A DNA stretch of 64,000 nucleotides, from positions 59,939 to 123,938 of the forward strand of contig PNKE01000017.1 in the NCBI GenBank assembly GCA_013822245.1, read 5' to 3'. Both the position numbers and the translations under genes were made by a program. The stretch comes from Candidatus Solibacter sp. (GTDB lineage: Bacteria; Acidobacteriota; Terriglobia; Bryobacterales; Bryobacteraceae). The notes under the pieces were generated by a model, which was not told where the DNA came from, did no database searches, and saw nothing but the letters and a program-made list of their open reading frames with translations. Every line of letters starts with the position of its first letter. Position 1 is the stretch's first letter. Positions 36,213 through 45,351 of this stretch are shown in pieces.

Positions 36213-37631
36213 CTACTGGTCTCGTTTGCGGGCCGAGACGACGGCGGAAAGGCCGGGCCAGGGCGTGACGGCATCGAGCAGGCGCCACAGCCAGACGGTC
36301 TTGTCGAAAATCTTCAGCGACAGTTTTGAAAGCGACCGGCTGCCGAGGATCCTCGAGTTGATGAACCACGGGATGCGGCCGAATTTGTTGATCGAACGGA
36401 AGCTGTCGGCTTCAAGGCCGGCATCAGAGAGCATCTTTTCCAGGCCCGAACGCGAGAAGCGCCGCAACTGCCCCATCGATTTGTCCACCGAGCCGTACAG
36501 GCCGGGGCCGAGCGGGGAGAGCAGTATGACGCGTCCGCCGGGGCGCAGGGCGGCGGCGGCGGCGCGCAGGGTTTCATCGGGCCGTTCGAGCCCTTCGAGC
36601 ACGTTCAACATCACCACGCTGTCGAACTCGGCGCGCCAGGGAAAGCTGGCCGGTTCGGCCGCCGCGACCGGCGCGACTTCGACGTTCGGGGTGCGCAGGA
36701 AGCGGTTTTCCAGGGCGTGCAGGTAGAAGGGGTCGGATTCGGCGGCGACGTAGCGGTGGCGCTTGCCCATGAGTCGGCCGGAGAACACGCCGGTGGATGC
36801 GCCGAGTTCTAGAACGTCGTCGCCGAGCAGCGGGCGGATCATTTTGACGAGCCAGGAGATGTAGGCGGGCGTGCGGGTGAGGTTGACGAGCGTCCCCTTG
36901 CCGTAGGGTTCGACGTAAAGGTCGTCGATGATCCAGAAATGGAGGATGACGAACAGCGCCTTGACGCCGTCCCACCAGCCGATCTTCTTGCCTTCCTCGT
37001 AAGTCCGGCCGTGGTAGGAGATCGGCACCTCGTAGATGCGCAGCTTGCGCTTGGCGCACTTCATGGTGATCTCAGGCTCGAAGCCGAAGCGGTCCGAGCG
37101 GATGGGGATGGATTTCAGCAGGTCGGAGCGGAAGACCTTGTAGCAGGTCTCCATGTCGGTGACATGGATGTTGGTGAAGATGTTGGAGGCCAGGGTAAGG
37201 AACTGGTTGATCATCGTGTGCCAGAACGGCAGCACGCGGCGGCTTTCGCCGGCCAGGTAGCGGGAGCCGAACACGGCGTCGGCGCGGCCTTCAAGCAGCG
37301 GTTTGAGCAGCAGGGGGTATTCGTTGGCGTCGTATTCGAGATCGGCGTCCTGGATGAGGCAGAAGTCGCCCCCGGCGTGGCCGATGGCGGTGCGCACGGC
37401 GGCGCCTTTTCCCTTGTTCACCGGGTGGCGGAAGAGGCGGATTGATGGTTCGGCGGCGGCGATGCGCTGGAGAATCCCCGACGTGCCGTCGGTGGAGAAG
37501 TCGTCGACGATGATGAGTTCTCGGCCGAGTCCCTCGGGCAGAGGCGCGGCGAGCACGGCGCGCAGGCTTTTCTCAACGATCGCGCGCTCGTTGAACACGG
37601 GGATGAGGATACTGAGTAGCAATGAACTCAT
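36213..37631 (-). CDS. Two-domain protein: GT2 glycosyltransferase plus SAM-dependent methyltransferase
   Basis: 472 residues. Residues 1-240 are a GT-A family 2 domain of the polyprenyl-phosphate glucosyl/mannosyltransferase type: 'IPVFNE', 'IVDDFSTDGT' (41-50) and 'LIQDADLEYD' (92-101). Residues about 255-420 are a class I methyltransferase with the SAM motif 'DDVLELGASTGVF' (271-283). Both parts are full-sized and in one frame with no sign of a frameshift. It may add and then methylate a sugar, or build a methylated lipid-linked sugar. A single gene for both steps is uncommon. Confidence 0.85.
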   Translation of the reverse strand: MSSLLLSILIPVFNERAIVEKSLRAVLAAPLPEGLGRELIIVDDFSTDGTSGILQRIAAAEPSIRLFRHPVNKGKGAAVRTAIGHAGGDFCLIQDADLEYDANEYPLLLKPLLEGRADAVFGSRYLAGESRRVLPFWHTMINQFLTLASNIFTNIHVTDMETCYKVFRSDLLKSIPIRSDRFGFEPEITMKCAKRKLRIYEVPISYHGRTYEEGKKIGWWDGVKALFVILHFWIIDDLYVEPYGKGTLVNLTRTPAYISWLVKMIRPLLGDDVLELGASTGVFSGRLMGKRHRYVAAESDPFYLHALENRFLRTPNVEVAPVAAAEPASFPWRAEFDSVVMLNVLEGLERPDETLRAAAAALRPGGRVILLSPLGPGLYGSVDKSMGQLRRFSRSGLEKMLSDAGLEADSFRSINKFGRIPWFINSRILGSRSLSKLSLKIFDKTVWLWRLLDAVTPWPGLSAVVSARKRDQ

Positions 37632-37748
37632 GATTATAGCGAAGCCGCGGGGCGCGGCACCGGCAATTGCGTGGAGAGACCTCGCCCGGCGCGGAGCGAG
37701 GAGGTAGTTCCAGCCGCGCGGAGGAGAAGGAATCTGGCGGAGCGTGGA

Positions 37749-37814
37749 ACTTCAGTCCTAAGGCGGTTTCCTCGGCTTTCTACTGGATTAGGAGGGTTGC
37801 CTTGGAACTGAAGT
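37749..37814 (+). promoter_or_regulatory. Inverted repeat in the leader of the flp pilin gene
   Basis: The arm 37749-37763 and the arm 37800-37814 are complementary at 13 of 15 positions, around a 36-nt centre that can form a competing CCTAA/TTAGG pair. The structure ends 43 nt before the pilin ATG. It could be an mRNA leader switch or stabilising structure. The whole 37632-37857 gap (226 bp) has no gene. Confidence 0.4.
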
Positions 37815-37857
37815 GGGGTGACTCTAGAACTAGTACGAACGGACGTGGAGGGCTACC

Positions 37858-38067
37858 ATGAGAAGCGCCGGAAACAGGTTGCTCATATTGGTGTGCGAGC
37901 TAAGGCGCCTGCGGAGCACGCAGGGGCAGGATCTGATCGAGTACGCATTGCTGGCGGGGTTTGTGGCGGTGGCCGGCGGCGCGTTGATCCCGTGGGGCGC
38001 GACCGGACCGATGTCGACCATTTTCTCGAAGCTCAACGGCTATCTGGTGCAGTTGGGCGGAGCCTGA
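37858..38067 (+). CDS. flp: Flp-family type IVb pilin
   Basis: 69 residues. The prepilin site is Gly23|Gln24 with Glu28 at +5 and Tyr29 ('GQDLIEYALLAGFVAVAGG'), followed by one hydrophobic helix, as in Flp pilins of tad (tight adherence) systems. The leader is longer than average. No tad secretion ATPase, secretin or prepilin peptidase gene is nearby, so this is an orphan pilin gene whose machinery must be elsewhere. GGAGGG lies 6 nt before the ATG. Confidence 0.88.
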   Translation: MRSAGNRLLILVCELRRLRSTQGQDLIEYALLAGFVAVAGGALIPWGATGPMSTIFSKLNGYLVQLGGA

Positions 38068-38071
38068 GCGG

Positions 38072-38362
38072 CTAACTGGCGCCGAGGGCGAGGATGAGGC
38101 AGACGAGGTTGTAGGCGACCAGGACGGCGTAGAAGGCGGTGGCCATTTTGAGCAGGCGGCCGCGGTTGGACCACCAGCAATACAGGCCGAGCATCAGGGC
38201 GAGAGCCTTCACGGCGGCCACTCCAAGAATGGGGTTGGCCGCTATCTCCATTGCGAACACGACGATTGGGTTGGCCTCCTTGACTCCGGCCAGCAGGAAG
38301 GCGGCGGTGGTGAGCAGGTCGAGCAGTTGCAGATAGGCGTAATTGATGAGCACGGAGGACAT
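38072..38362 (-). CDS. Small membrane protein, DUF5658-like
   Basis: 96 residues from the ATG at 38362. Three transmembrane helices; 'YLQLLDLLTTAAFLLAGVKEANPIV' is the typical DUF5658 opening. The function is unknown. A longer N-terminal extension to 38557 is in frame but shows no protein-like pattern. It is convergent with the flp pilin gene, with a 4-bp gap. The 38363-38603 region upstream (241 bp) shows nothing else than a GCCGCCGGCGGC palindrome. Confidence 0.65.
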   Translation of the reverse strand: MSSVLINYAYLQLLDLLTTAAFLLAGVKEANPIVVFAMEIAANPILGVAAVKALALMLGLYCWWSNRGRLLKMATAFYAVLVAYNLVCLILALGAS

Positions 38363-38603
38363 CGCCGCCGGCGGCAACAGCGCTCTGATCCCGAGCGATG
38401 CGCCCTGAGCCGTAGCCGCAAGATCCCGTTGATGCTCGAAGGACGCCCGATTGGCGCGGGTGCGGGGAGCCGGGAGGTTGCGGAGTGGGCCGAGTACGCT
38501 AGCCATGACCTGATTACACCCGGTTTGGGACGGAACCGAAAGAGCCAGTCGTCCCATTTTGGGTGGAGTGGTGGCCCAGTACCGGCTCGCGGCCGCGAGG
38601 GCT

Positions 38604-40019
38604 TCAGTCGAGTTGGAAGCTCTCGCTTCTGGCGGGGATCACCGTCTCAATTCCATAGATCGACTTGATGGCCTGAGCGAGGGCCTGGGACTGGCGGGGT
38701 TCGCCGTGGACCAGGAAGACCTTTTTCAGCTTGGGCGCGATGGGCTTCATCCACGCCAGCAGTTCGGACTGGTCGGCGTGGCCGCTGAGTTCGTTGAGTT
38801 TGACGACCTCGGCGCGCAGGCGCATGGGTTCGCCGAAGATGGCGACCTCCTGTCGTTTGTCGACGATCTTGCGGCCAAGCGTGTGTTCGGCCTGGAAGCC
38901 GGTGATGAGGATGGTGTTGCGGGGGTTTTCGACGTTGTTTTTGAGGTGGTGGAGGATGCGGCCGAATTCGCACATGCCCGAGGCCGAGATGATGACGCAG
39001 GGCGAGCGGAGATCGTTGAGGGCCTTGGACTCGCTCACCTCCTGGACGTAGCGCAACTGCTTGAACGAGAACGGGTCGAGGCCGTTCCAGACAAAGCCGT
39101 TGGTCTCTTCGTCGTAGTGTTCGGAGTGGGACTGGAAGACCTTGGTGACGTTGACGGCGAGCGGGCTGTCGACAAAGACGGGGATGCCGGGGATGCGGCC
39201 GGCGAGCATGAGCTGATGGAGGACGAGGACGAGCTGCTGGGTGCGTCCGACGGCGAAGGCGGGGCAGATGACGCGGCCGCCGCGGTTGGCGGTGCGGTTG
39301 ATGACGGCGGCGAGTTTGTCCTCGACGCAACAGGAGTCCTGGTGGAGGCGGTCGCCGTAGGTGGACTCCATGATGAGGTAGTCGGCCGGGGGGAGGTCCT
39401 GGGGGTCGCGGATGATGGGCAGGTTCTTGCGGCCGATGTCGCCGGAGAAGACGAGCGAGCGGCGCTTGCCGTGGTCCTCGATGTCCATATAGATGGCGGT
39501 GGATCCGAGCATGTGGCCGGCGTCGTAGGTGCGGCAGTTGAGGCCGGGGCCGGGTTGGAACTCGTCGCCGAGCTGGATGCCCTTCATCAACGGGATGGTG
39601 GCCTCGGCGTCGGCGAGGGAGTAGAGCGGTTCGGCGATTTCGGTGGCGTCGTCTTCGCCGAGCGAGCGGCGGCGGCTTTTACGTTTGGCCAGGAACAGGG
39701 CGTCCTTTTCCTGGATGTGGGCGGAGTCGGGCAGCATGGCGGCGCAGAGGTCGATGGTGGCCGGGGTTGTGTAAATGGGTCCCTCGAAGCCGTTCTTGAC
39801 GAGCGTAGGCAGGTTGCCGGAATGGTCAATGTGGGCGTGGGAGAGGATGACGCCGTCAACCGACGAGCCTGGCCAGGGAAACGTCGCGTTGCGGGCGCGG
39901 GCTTCGAAGCGGCGGCCCTGAAACATGCCGCAGTCGAGAAGGTAGCGGCGGCCCTGAACGCTCAGCTCATGCATGGAGCCGGTGACGGTTTGGGCGGCGC
40001 CCCAGAAAGAGAGTTTCAT
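38604..40019 (-). CDS. MBL-fold/beta-CASP hydrolase (RNA exonuclease/CPSF-like)
   Basis: 471 residues. The metallo-beta-lactamase motif HAHIDH is at 61-66, and further metal ligands are in 'DAGHMLGS' and 'SGDIGRKN'. The beta-CASP domain follows with 'PAFAVGRTQQLVLVLHQL', 'DSPLAVNVT', 'ISASGMCEFGRILHHL' and 'LNELSGHADQSELLAW'. Such proteins are single-strand RNA exo/endonucleases related to archaeal and eukaryotic CPSF-73. It is the last gene of the leftward LPS operon by 4-bp overlaps, though no functional link to LPS is known. Confidence 0.9.
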   Translation of the reverse strand: MKLSFWGAAQTVTGSMHELSVQGRRYLLDCGMFQGRRFEARARNATFPWPGSSVDGVILSHAHIDHSGNLPTLVKNGFEGPIYTTPATIDLCAAMLPDSAHIQEKDALFLAKRKSRRRSLGEDDATEIAEPLYSLADAEATIPLMKGIQLGDEFQPGPGLNCRTYDAGHMLGSTAIYMDIEDHGKRRSLVFSGDIGRKNLPIIRDPQDLPPADYLIMESTYGDRLHQDSCCVEDKLAAVINRTANRGGRVICPAFAVGRTQQLVLVLHQLMLAGRIPGIPVFVDSPLAVNVTKVFQSHSEHYDEETNGFVWNGLDPFSFKQLRYVQEVSESKALNDLRSPCVIISASGMCEFGRILHHLKNNVENPRNTILITGFQAEHTLGRKIVDKRQEVAIFGEPMRLRAEVVKLNELSGHADQSELLAWMKPIAPKLKKVFLVHGEPRQSQALAQAIKSIYGIETVIPARSESFQLD

Positions 40020-40576
40020 CGCCCCGAGCTTAGCAGGACTTGGACCAGCAGGAAAGCCTCAACCGCGAGGAAGCCGTACCAGGCCTTCCATTCCTTATTG
40101 CGGCGCCACAGGTCTCCGCTGTATCTGAGCGGGGAATGGACCCGCGGCGGACGAGGCAGCAGCAGCGGGACGCGGGCGGCGTATTCGGCGTAGGCGGGGA
40201 AGAGATTGCCGAGGTGTTCCTGTTCCTGCTCCATGACGGGGATATAGATGAGGAAGAAGAGGGCGAAGACCGAGGCGATGATGACGGGCTGGGCGGCGGC
40301 GATCGCGCAGCCCAGGGCGATGAGGAATGTTCCGAGGTAGAGCGGGTTGCGGGTCCAGGCGTAGGGTCCGGACCAGACCAGGGACTCGTCCTTGCGCAGG
40401 TGGCCGGCGGCCCAGGTGCGCAGGGCCAGTCCGGCGGCCGAGAGGGGAAGGCCGGCGAGCAGGGACCGCCAATGGGGGCTGGCCAGATAGAGAAAGACGG
40501 CGGCGAGGACGAAGCCCAAAGGCACGCGCAGACGTTGGACGCGTTTGGCGTAGGGCTTGGGAAAGATGCGTTTCAA
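40016..40576 (-). CDS. Isoprenylcysteine carboxyl methyltransferase-like membrane protein
   Basis: 186 residues and four to five transmembrane helices. 'GPYAWTRNPLYLGTFLIALG' and 'EQEQEHLGNLFPAYAEYAARVP' are the SAM-binding signatures of the ICMT/PEMT family. Bacterial members methylate lipids or unknown small molecules. It overlaps both neighbours by 4 bp (ATGA), so it is translated in a chain with waaC and the MBL gene. Confidence 0.82.
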   Translation of the reverse strand: MKRIFPKPYAKRVQRLRVPLGFVLAAVFLYLASPHWRSLLAGLPLSAAGLALRTWAAGHLRKDESLVWSGPYAWTRNPLYLGTFLIALGCAIAAAQPVIIASVFALFFLIYIPVMEQEQEHLGNLFPAYAEYAARVPLLLPRPPRVHSPLRYSGDLWRRNKEWKAWYGFLAVEAFLLVQVLLSSGR

Positions 40577-41532
40577 CGGCGCGGCTCCAACAGGTCTATT
40601 AAAGCGCGAAAGACGGATGTGGGGGTAAGGGCTTGCATGGAGGGGTGGATTTCGGGGCGGCGGGCGTAGGTGGTGTCAGCGCCGGGAGTGCGCAGGCAAT
40701 GGACGGTGGGGCCGTAGGGGCCGTTGCGGGAGGGGTCAGTGGGTCCGAACAATGCGATGGCGGGGCGCGAGAGGGCGGCGGCGAGATGGAGGGGTCCGCT
40801 GTCGAGTCCGATGACGGCCGAGGCGAGGCGGGAGGCATGGATGAGTCCGGCGACCGAGGAGACATGGATGGCGGCGCCGGGGACGGCGGAGGCGAACTGG
40901 GCGACGCCAACGGGGCCGTTGAGGACAAGCTGGTAAGGGGTTTCGGAGTGGATCAGCCGGGCGAGTGCGGACCAGTGACCGGCGGGCCATTGTTTCGCCT
41001 TCCAGCCGGCCAGCGGCGAGGCGAGGATGAAGGGGCCGGTAGGGAGATCGCCTTCGGGGCGTCCGGGCGGGAGAGGGAATTCGACGGCTTCAGCGGATGC
41101 GCCGAGGTGGGCGGCGAGTTCGAGGTTGCGGTCGACGACGTGGGCGGCGGGGCAGTGGAAGCGGCGGGTATAGAAGAGGCCGGCGGCGGGTTCGCGGAGT
41201 TGGGCGCGTTCAAAGCCGATACGCTCGGCGGCGCGGGCGGCGCGGGTGACGGCGGCGGATTTGATAAGGCCCTGGAAGTCGATGGCGAGGTCGAAGGCGG
41301 TGGAACGCAGCCGCTGCCAGGCGAGGGCGACCGAGCGGTAACCGCGGCGGTCGATTTCGATGAGCGAATCGGCGAGGCCGCCGGATTCGAGCAGGTCGCG
41401 CCAGCGGGGTTCGACGGCCCAGGAAAGAGCGCAGCCGGGGAAGGCGCGTTTGAGTGCGGCGGCGGCGGGCAGGGCGTGGATGATGTCGCCCATGGCGCCG
41501 AGCCGGACGACGAGGATGCTTGAAACCGGCAT
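40573..41532 (-). CDS. waaC: GT9 heptosyltransferase I-like (WaaC type)
   Basis: 319 residues of glycosyltransferase family 9. 'ILVVRLGAMGDIIHALPAAAALKRAFP' is the N-terminal heptosyltransferase signature, and 'DSGPLHLAAALSRPAIALFGPTDPSRNGPYG' is the C-terminal ADP-sugar binding region. It should add the first L-glycero-D-manno-heptose to Kdo-lipid A on the cytoplasmic face. It sits 12 bp after the degenerate RfaE2-like gene in the same operon as waaF. Confidence 0.85.
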   Translation of the reverse strand: MPVSSILVVRLGAMGDIIHALPAAAALKRAFPGCALSWAVEPRWRDLLESGGLADSLIEIDRRGYRSVALAWQRLRSTAFDLAIDFQGLIKSAAVTRAARAAERIGFERAQLREPAAGLFYTRRFHCPAAHVVDRNLELAAHLGASAEAVEFPLPPGRPEGDLPTGPFILASPLAGWKAKQWPAGHWSALARLIHSETPYQLVLNGPVGVAQFASAVPGAAIHVSSVAGLIHASRLASAVIGLDSGPLHLAAALSRPAIALFGPTDPSRNGPYGPTVHCLRTPGADTTYARRPEIHPSMQALTPTSVFRALIDLLEPRR

Positions 41533-41544
41533 CTGGGAGGGAGT

Positions 41545-41904
41545 TTAGCTCATGCGGCCGAGCACGTGAGCGACGAAGGCCGAGGCGGTGGAGGCGTGGG
41601 CGGCGTCCCAGTCGAGATCGGCGGGGGGCAGGCCGGCAGCGGCGATGGTGACGAGATCGACCGCGGCCAGGGCAGCGGCAAGTTCGGCGCGGGCGCGTGG
41701 ATCGAGGATGGGGCCGGCGGGTTCAGTGAGGATGACGGCGAGGCGTCCGGCGGCGGGGCGGGCCCCGGCGGCGAGCGTGGCGTGGGCGGCGAGCAGGGGG
41801 TCAAAAGTGCCTGAAGCGATGGCGACCGGGATGGACGCGGCCCGCCAGGTTTCGATCTGGCGGGCGAACTGGGCGGCGTCGACGATTTTGGTGCGGGTGT
41901 CCAC
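41545..41904 (-). CDS. Degenerate RfaE2-like (cytidylyltransferase-fold) protein
   Basis: 119 residues, GTG start placed directly against the waaF stop. 'IPVAIASGTFDPLLAAHATLAAGAR' aligns with the first strand and nucleotide-binding loop of RfaE2 (GxFDxLHxGH), but both His residues are lost: LL replaces LH and AAH replaces PGH. The C-terminal nucleotide-binding ISS/T-like motif is also missing. It therefore cannot be an active adenylyltransferase in the usual way. An intact rfaE2 is at 45352. It may be a regulator or scaffold of heptose synthesis, or a decaying copy kept for its position. Confidence 0.6.
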   Translation of the reverse strand: MDTRTKIVDAAQFARQIETWRAASIPVAIASGTFDPLLAAHATLAAGARPAAGRLAVILTEPAGPILDPRARAELAAALAAVDLVTIAAAGLPPADLDWDAAHASTASAFVAHVLGRMS

Positions 41905-42936
41905 TTAAGTCCTTTGTAACAGTTCGAGGGCGGCGTCAGCCACCATTTCCGGCGAGACGGCGGCCATGCAGCGGTGGTCGAGGGGACATTCGCGGAGCAG
42001 GCAGGGGCTGCATTCGACGTCGCGGCGGATGACGCGGGCCAGTGGGCCGGTGGGACCGGTGGCGATGTGGTTGGTGGCGCCGAAGACGGCGACGGTGGGC
42101 AGGCCGAGGGCGGAGGCGATGTGCATGGCGCCGGAATCGTTGGTGAGATAGGCGAGGCAGGCGGCGGCGCGTTCGATGTATTCATCGAGCGAGGTCTGGC
42201 CGGCGTAGTTGCGGGCGTCGATGCCGGACTTGGCGAGCAGGCCTGCGATGTGAGTGCAGAGTTCGCGTTCAGAAGGCGAACCGAACAGGGCGGCGGCGGA
42301 GCCGGTCTCCAGTGCGACACGGGCGGCGGATTGGGCGAATCGTTCGGGCCACCAGCGTTTGGCGTTGCCGTAAGCGGCGCCGGGGCTGAGGCCGATCACG
42401 CGGTCCAGGCCTTCGGCGCGGAAGCGGGCGATGCCGGCTTCACGGGCCTTGGCGGCGCCTTCGAGGCGGATAAGCGGCGCGGCGGGCATTTCGTCGAGCC
42501 AGCCGAGGCTGCCGGCCAGGTGGAGGTAATAGAAGCTTTCGTGGGGCGGGATGGAGCCTTTCGACGGGCGGGGAATGGGATCCGTCAGCAGGAACGAGCG
42601 GCCGTCGCGGGCATAGCCCACGCGGCGGGGGATGCGGGCCAGCCATGTGATGAAGGCGGCGTCGAAGGCATTTTGAAGCAGGATGGCGCAGTCGAACTGC
42701 ATGGCGCCGAGCGAGGCGGCCATGGCGCGGCGGTCGCGCAGGCCCTGGAGGCGAGGGCCGGGCTGGTAGGGGATGATTTCGTCGGCGAAAGGCTCGTGGC
42801 GGTAGAGACCGGCAACCCAGGGCCGCGCGAGGATGGCGATGTGGGCGGCTGGGAAATGGCGGCGGAGCGCCGCCAGGGCGGGCAGGCTCATGACGGCATC
42901 GCCGACCCAATTTGTCGCCCTGACAAGCAGCCGCAT
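41905..42936 (-). CDS. waaF: Lipopolysaccharide heptosyltransferase II
   Basis: 343 residues of family GT9. 'LLVRATNWVGDAVMSLPALAALRRHFP' is the WaaF N-terminal motif, and 'LSPGAAYGNAKRWWPERFA' and 'NDSGAMHIASALGLPTVAVFGATN' are its donor-binding loops. The C-terminal 'CSPCLLRECPLDHRCM' Cys cluster is common in WaaF. It adds the second heptose of the LPS inner core. It is first in the leftward operon waaF - RfaE2-like - waaC - ICMT-like - MBL. Confidence 0.93.
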   Translation of the reverse strand: MRLLVRATNWVGDAVMSLPALAALRRHFPAAHIAILARPWVAGLYRHEPFADEIIPYQPGPRLQGLRDRRAMAASLGAMQFDCAILLQNAFDAAFITWLARIPRRVGYARDGRSFLLTDPIPRPSKGSIPPHESFYYLHLAGSLGWLDEMPAAPLIRLEGAAKAREAGIARFRAEGLDRVIGLSPGAAYGNAKRWWPERFAQSAARVALETGSAAALFGSPSERELCTHIAGLLAKSGIDARNYAGQTSLDEYIERAAACLAYLTNDSGAMHIASALGLPTVAVFGATNHIATGPTGPLARVIRRDVECSPCLLRECPLDHRCMAAVSPEMVADAALELLQRT

Positions 42937-43053
42937 AATTCAAGAGTAGAATAGCGCCGTGGAAGAATGACCGGAGGGAGCTGGCTGAGAGGCATAAAAG
43001 CGGCTTCGGACGGTTTGGGATGTGCTAGAGTTGAAACATTCAGATAATCAGGC

Positions 43054-44637
43054 ATGATTAAACCAACAGACGTTGAAACTCCGACACAGGTGTTGGAGAC
43101 CAGTTCCGGAAACCTTTTTCGATTCGACGGGCCAGCGGGGACGGTTGTCTTCCTGGTGGCCGTGCCGCTGTGCCTGGGGATTGCACTGGCGTCGGGGGCG
43201 CCGCTGTTTTCGGGCATCATCGCGGGTATTATTGGCGGCACGGTGGTTGCGCTGCTGTCGGGCTCGCATGTGAGCGTCAGCGGGCCGGCGGCGGGGCTGG
43301 CGGTGATCGTGGCCACGGGCATATCGACGCTGGGCTCGTTCCAGGCCTTTACGCTGGCGGTGACCATCGCCGGCGTGATGCAGTTTTTCATGGGCATGGT
43401 GAGGGCGGGCGTGATTGCGCAGTATGTGCCGAACTCGGTGATCAAGGGGATGCTGGCCGCAATCGGCGTGCTGATTATTTTGAAGCAGATCCCGCACGCG
43501 CTGGGGCGCGATGTCAGGTGGGAGGGCGACCTGAGCTTCTTCGCCATCGGCGGAGAGAACGCGCTGACCGACATTGCGGCGGCGGTGATGAGCGCCAGTC
43601 CGGGGGCGGTTGCGATCACGGCTGTAAGCCTGACGATCCTGATTGTCTGGGACAGGATGGCGAAATCGAATAAGTTTTTCAAGCTGATTCCCGGGGCGCT
43701 GGTGGCGGTGCTGCTGGGCATCGGGATGAACCAGGCGTTCGGGCTGTTCGCGCCGCTGTGGAAGCTCACCGATCCGGCGCACCTGGTGAACCTGCCGGTG
43801 CCGGATTCGCTGGCGGCGTTTTTCGCGAACTTCATGCTGCCGGACTTCAACGCCATCACGAATCAGAAGGTGTGGATCGTCGCGGTGACGCTGGCGCTGG
43901 TGGCCAGCCTGGAGACGCTGCTGTCGCTGGAAGCGGCCGACCGGCTCGATCCCTACAAGCGGATCTCGCCGCCCAACCGGGAACTGCTGGCGCAGGGGAC
44001 GGGCAATTTTATGTCGGGGCTGATCGGGGGACTGCCGATCACGTCGGTGGTGGTGAGGACGACGGCGAACATATACGCGGGCAGCAGGACGAAGATGTCC
44101 TCGTTGATCCACGGCTTGCTGCTGCTGGGTTCGACGCTGCTGATCCCGTCGCTGCTGAATCTGACGCCGCTGGCCAGCCTGGCGGTGGTGCTGTTGGCGG
44201 TAGGGTACAAGCTGACGAGTCCGGCGTTGTACCGGAAAATGTATAAGGACGGTCTGCATCAGTTTCTGCCGTTCATCGTGACGATTTCGGCGGTGGTGTT
44301 CACGGACCTCCTGGTGGGCGTGCTGATCGGCCTCTCGTTCGGCCTGTTTTTCGTGATCCGGGAGAATCATCACGAGGCGGTGTCGGTGGTGCATCACGAC
44401 AACGACTACCTGATGCGTTTCAACAAGGACATGACGTTCGTGAACAAGAGCGAACTGCGGTCGAAGCTGCGGAAGCTGCCCAACGGGGCGAAGGTGGTGG
44501 TGGACGGAAGCAAGGCGTTGTTCATCGACCACGATATTTACGAAGCGATAGAGGATTTCCGGCAACTGGCTCCGTATAAGGACATCAAGGTGGAATTGAA
44601 ACACATGGAGAGCAGGCTGGCTCCGGAGAAGAGGTAA
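43054..44637 (+). CDS. SulP-family anion transporter, probable bicarbonate permease
   Basis: 527 residues. About 12-14 transmembrane segments of the SLC26/SulP fold ('[17 protein letters not shown]', '[31 protein letters not shown]') are followed by a C-terminal STAS-like domain (about 430-527). A beta-carbonic anhydrase gene starts 4 bp later. SulP-carbonic anhydrase pairs are usually taken as bicarbonate uptake systems. The substrate is inferred only from this pairing; sulfate is the alternative. Confidence 0.88.
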   Translation: MIKPTDVETPTQVLETSSGNLFRFDGPAGTVVFLVAVPLCLGIALASGAPLFSGIIAGIIGGTVVALLSGSHVSVSGPAAGLAVIVATGISTLGSFQAFTLAVTIAGVMQFFMGMVRAGVIAQYVPNSVIKGMLAAIGVLIILKQIPHALGRDVRWEGDLSFFAIGGENALTDIAAAVMSASPGAVAITAVSLTILIVWDRMAKSNKFFKLIPGALVAVLLGIGMNQAFGLFAPLWKLTDPAHLVNLPVPDSLAAFFANFMLPDFNAITNQKVWIVAVTLALVASLETLLSLEAADRLDPYKRISPPNRELLAQGTGNFMSGLIGGLPITSVVVRTTANIYAGSRTKMSSLIHGLLLLGSTLLIPSLLNLTPLASLAVVLLAVGYKLTSPALYRKMYKDGLHQFLPFIVTISAVVFTDLLVGVLIGLSFGLFFVIRENHHEAVSVVHHDNDYLMRFNKDMTFVNKSELRSKLRKLPNGAKVVVDGSKALFIDHDIYEAIEDFRQLAPYKDIKVELKHMESRLAPEKR

Positions 44638-44641
44638 GGAA

Positions 44642-45310
44642 ATGGAAAGCTACAAGAAACTCCTGCTTGCGAACAAGGCCTGGGTGCAGGACCGGCTGAG
44701 CGCGAATGCGCACTACTTCGAGGACATGGCGAAGGACCAGAAGCCGGAGTTCCTCTGGATCGGCTGTTCGGACTCGCGGGTGCCGGCCGAGGAGGTCACG
44801 GGCACCGACCCGGGCGAACTGTTCGTGCACCGCAACATCGCCAACATGGTGGTGCACACGGACCTGAACATGCTGAGCGTTCTGCAGTACGCGGTGGAAG
44901 TGCTCAAGGTGAAGCACATCATCGTCTGCGGGCACTACAACTGCGGGGGCGTGAAGAATTCCATGAGCCGCAAGCCGCTGGGGCTGATCAACCGCTGGCT
45001 GCAGCATATCAAGGACGTTTACAGGCTGCATTCGCGGGAGTTGGAGGCGATCGCGGACGAGAAGGCGCGGTTTGACAGAATGGTGGAACTGAACACGATC
45101 GAGCAGGTGCAGAACCTGGCGCAGACATCCATCGTGCAGCGGGCATGGCGAACGATGAACCAGCCGACGATCCATGGCTGGATCTACGAGATGCATACCG
45201 GACAGTTGAAGGAACTGGCGATGATGCCGCCCGGCTCGAAGCTGGACGATATCTACACGTTCGACTACGGCGACGACCCGTGCAGCGAGCCGGGCACGGG
45301 CGAGCGGTAA
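44642..45310 (+). CDS. Beta-class carbonic anhydrase
   Basis: 222 residues. Zinc ligands: Cys42, His98 and Cys101, in '[11 protein letters not shown]' and 'VCGHYNCGG'. The catalytic Asp44/Arg46 dyad is present. It interconverts CO2 and bicarbonate. Tight spacing after the SulP gene suggests the two work together in inorganic-carbon supply. Confidence 0.95.
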   Translation: MESYKKLLLANKAWVQDRLSANAHYFEDMAKDQKPEFLWIGCSDSRVPAEEVTGTDPGELFVHRNIANMVVHTDLNMLSVLQYAVEVLKVKHIIVCGHYNCGGVKNSMSRKPLGLINRWLQHIKDVYRLHSRELEAIADEKARFDRMVELNTIEQVQNLAQTSIVQRAWRTMNQPTIHGWIYEMHTGQLKELAMMPPGSKLDDIYTFDYGDDPCSEPGTGER

Positions 45311-45351
45311 CGCTACACTGGTAACCGGAACGCCTGGTTCCGGTTTATCAG

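Noticed and set aside
42950..43053. Possible TPP riboswitch upstream of the SulP gene (CTGAGA and GATAAT elements)
   Set aside because: The GGGGTGC and ACCC elements and the ordered stems of a THI element are missing, and a SulP transporter is not an expected target.
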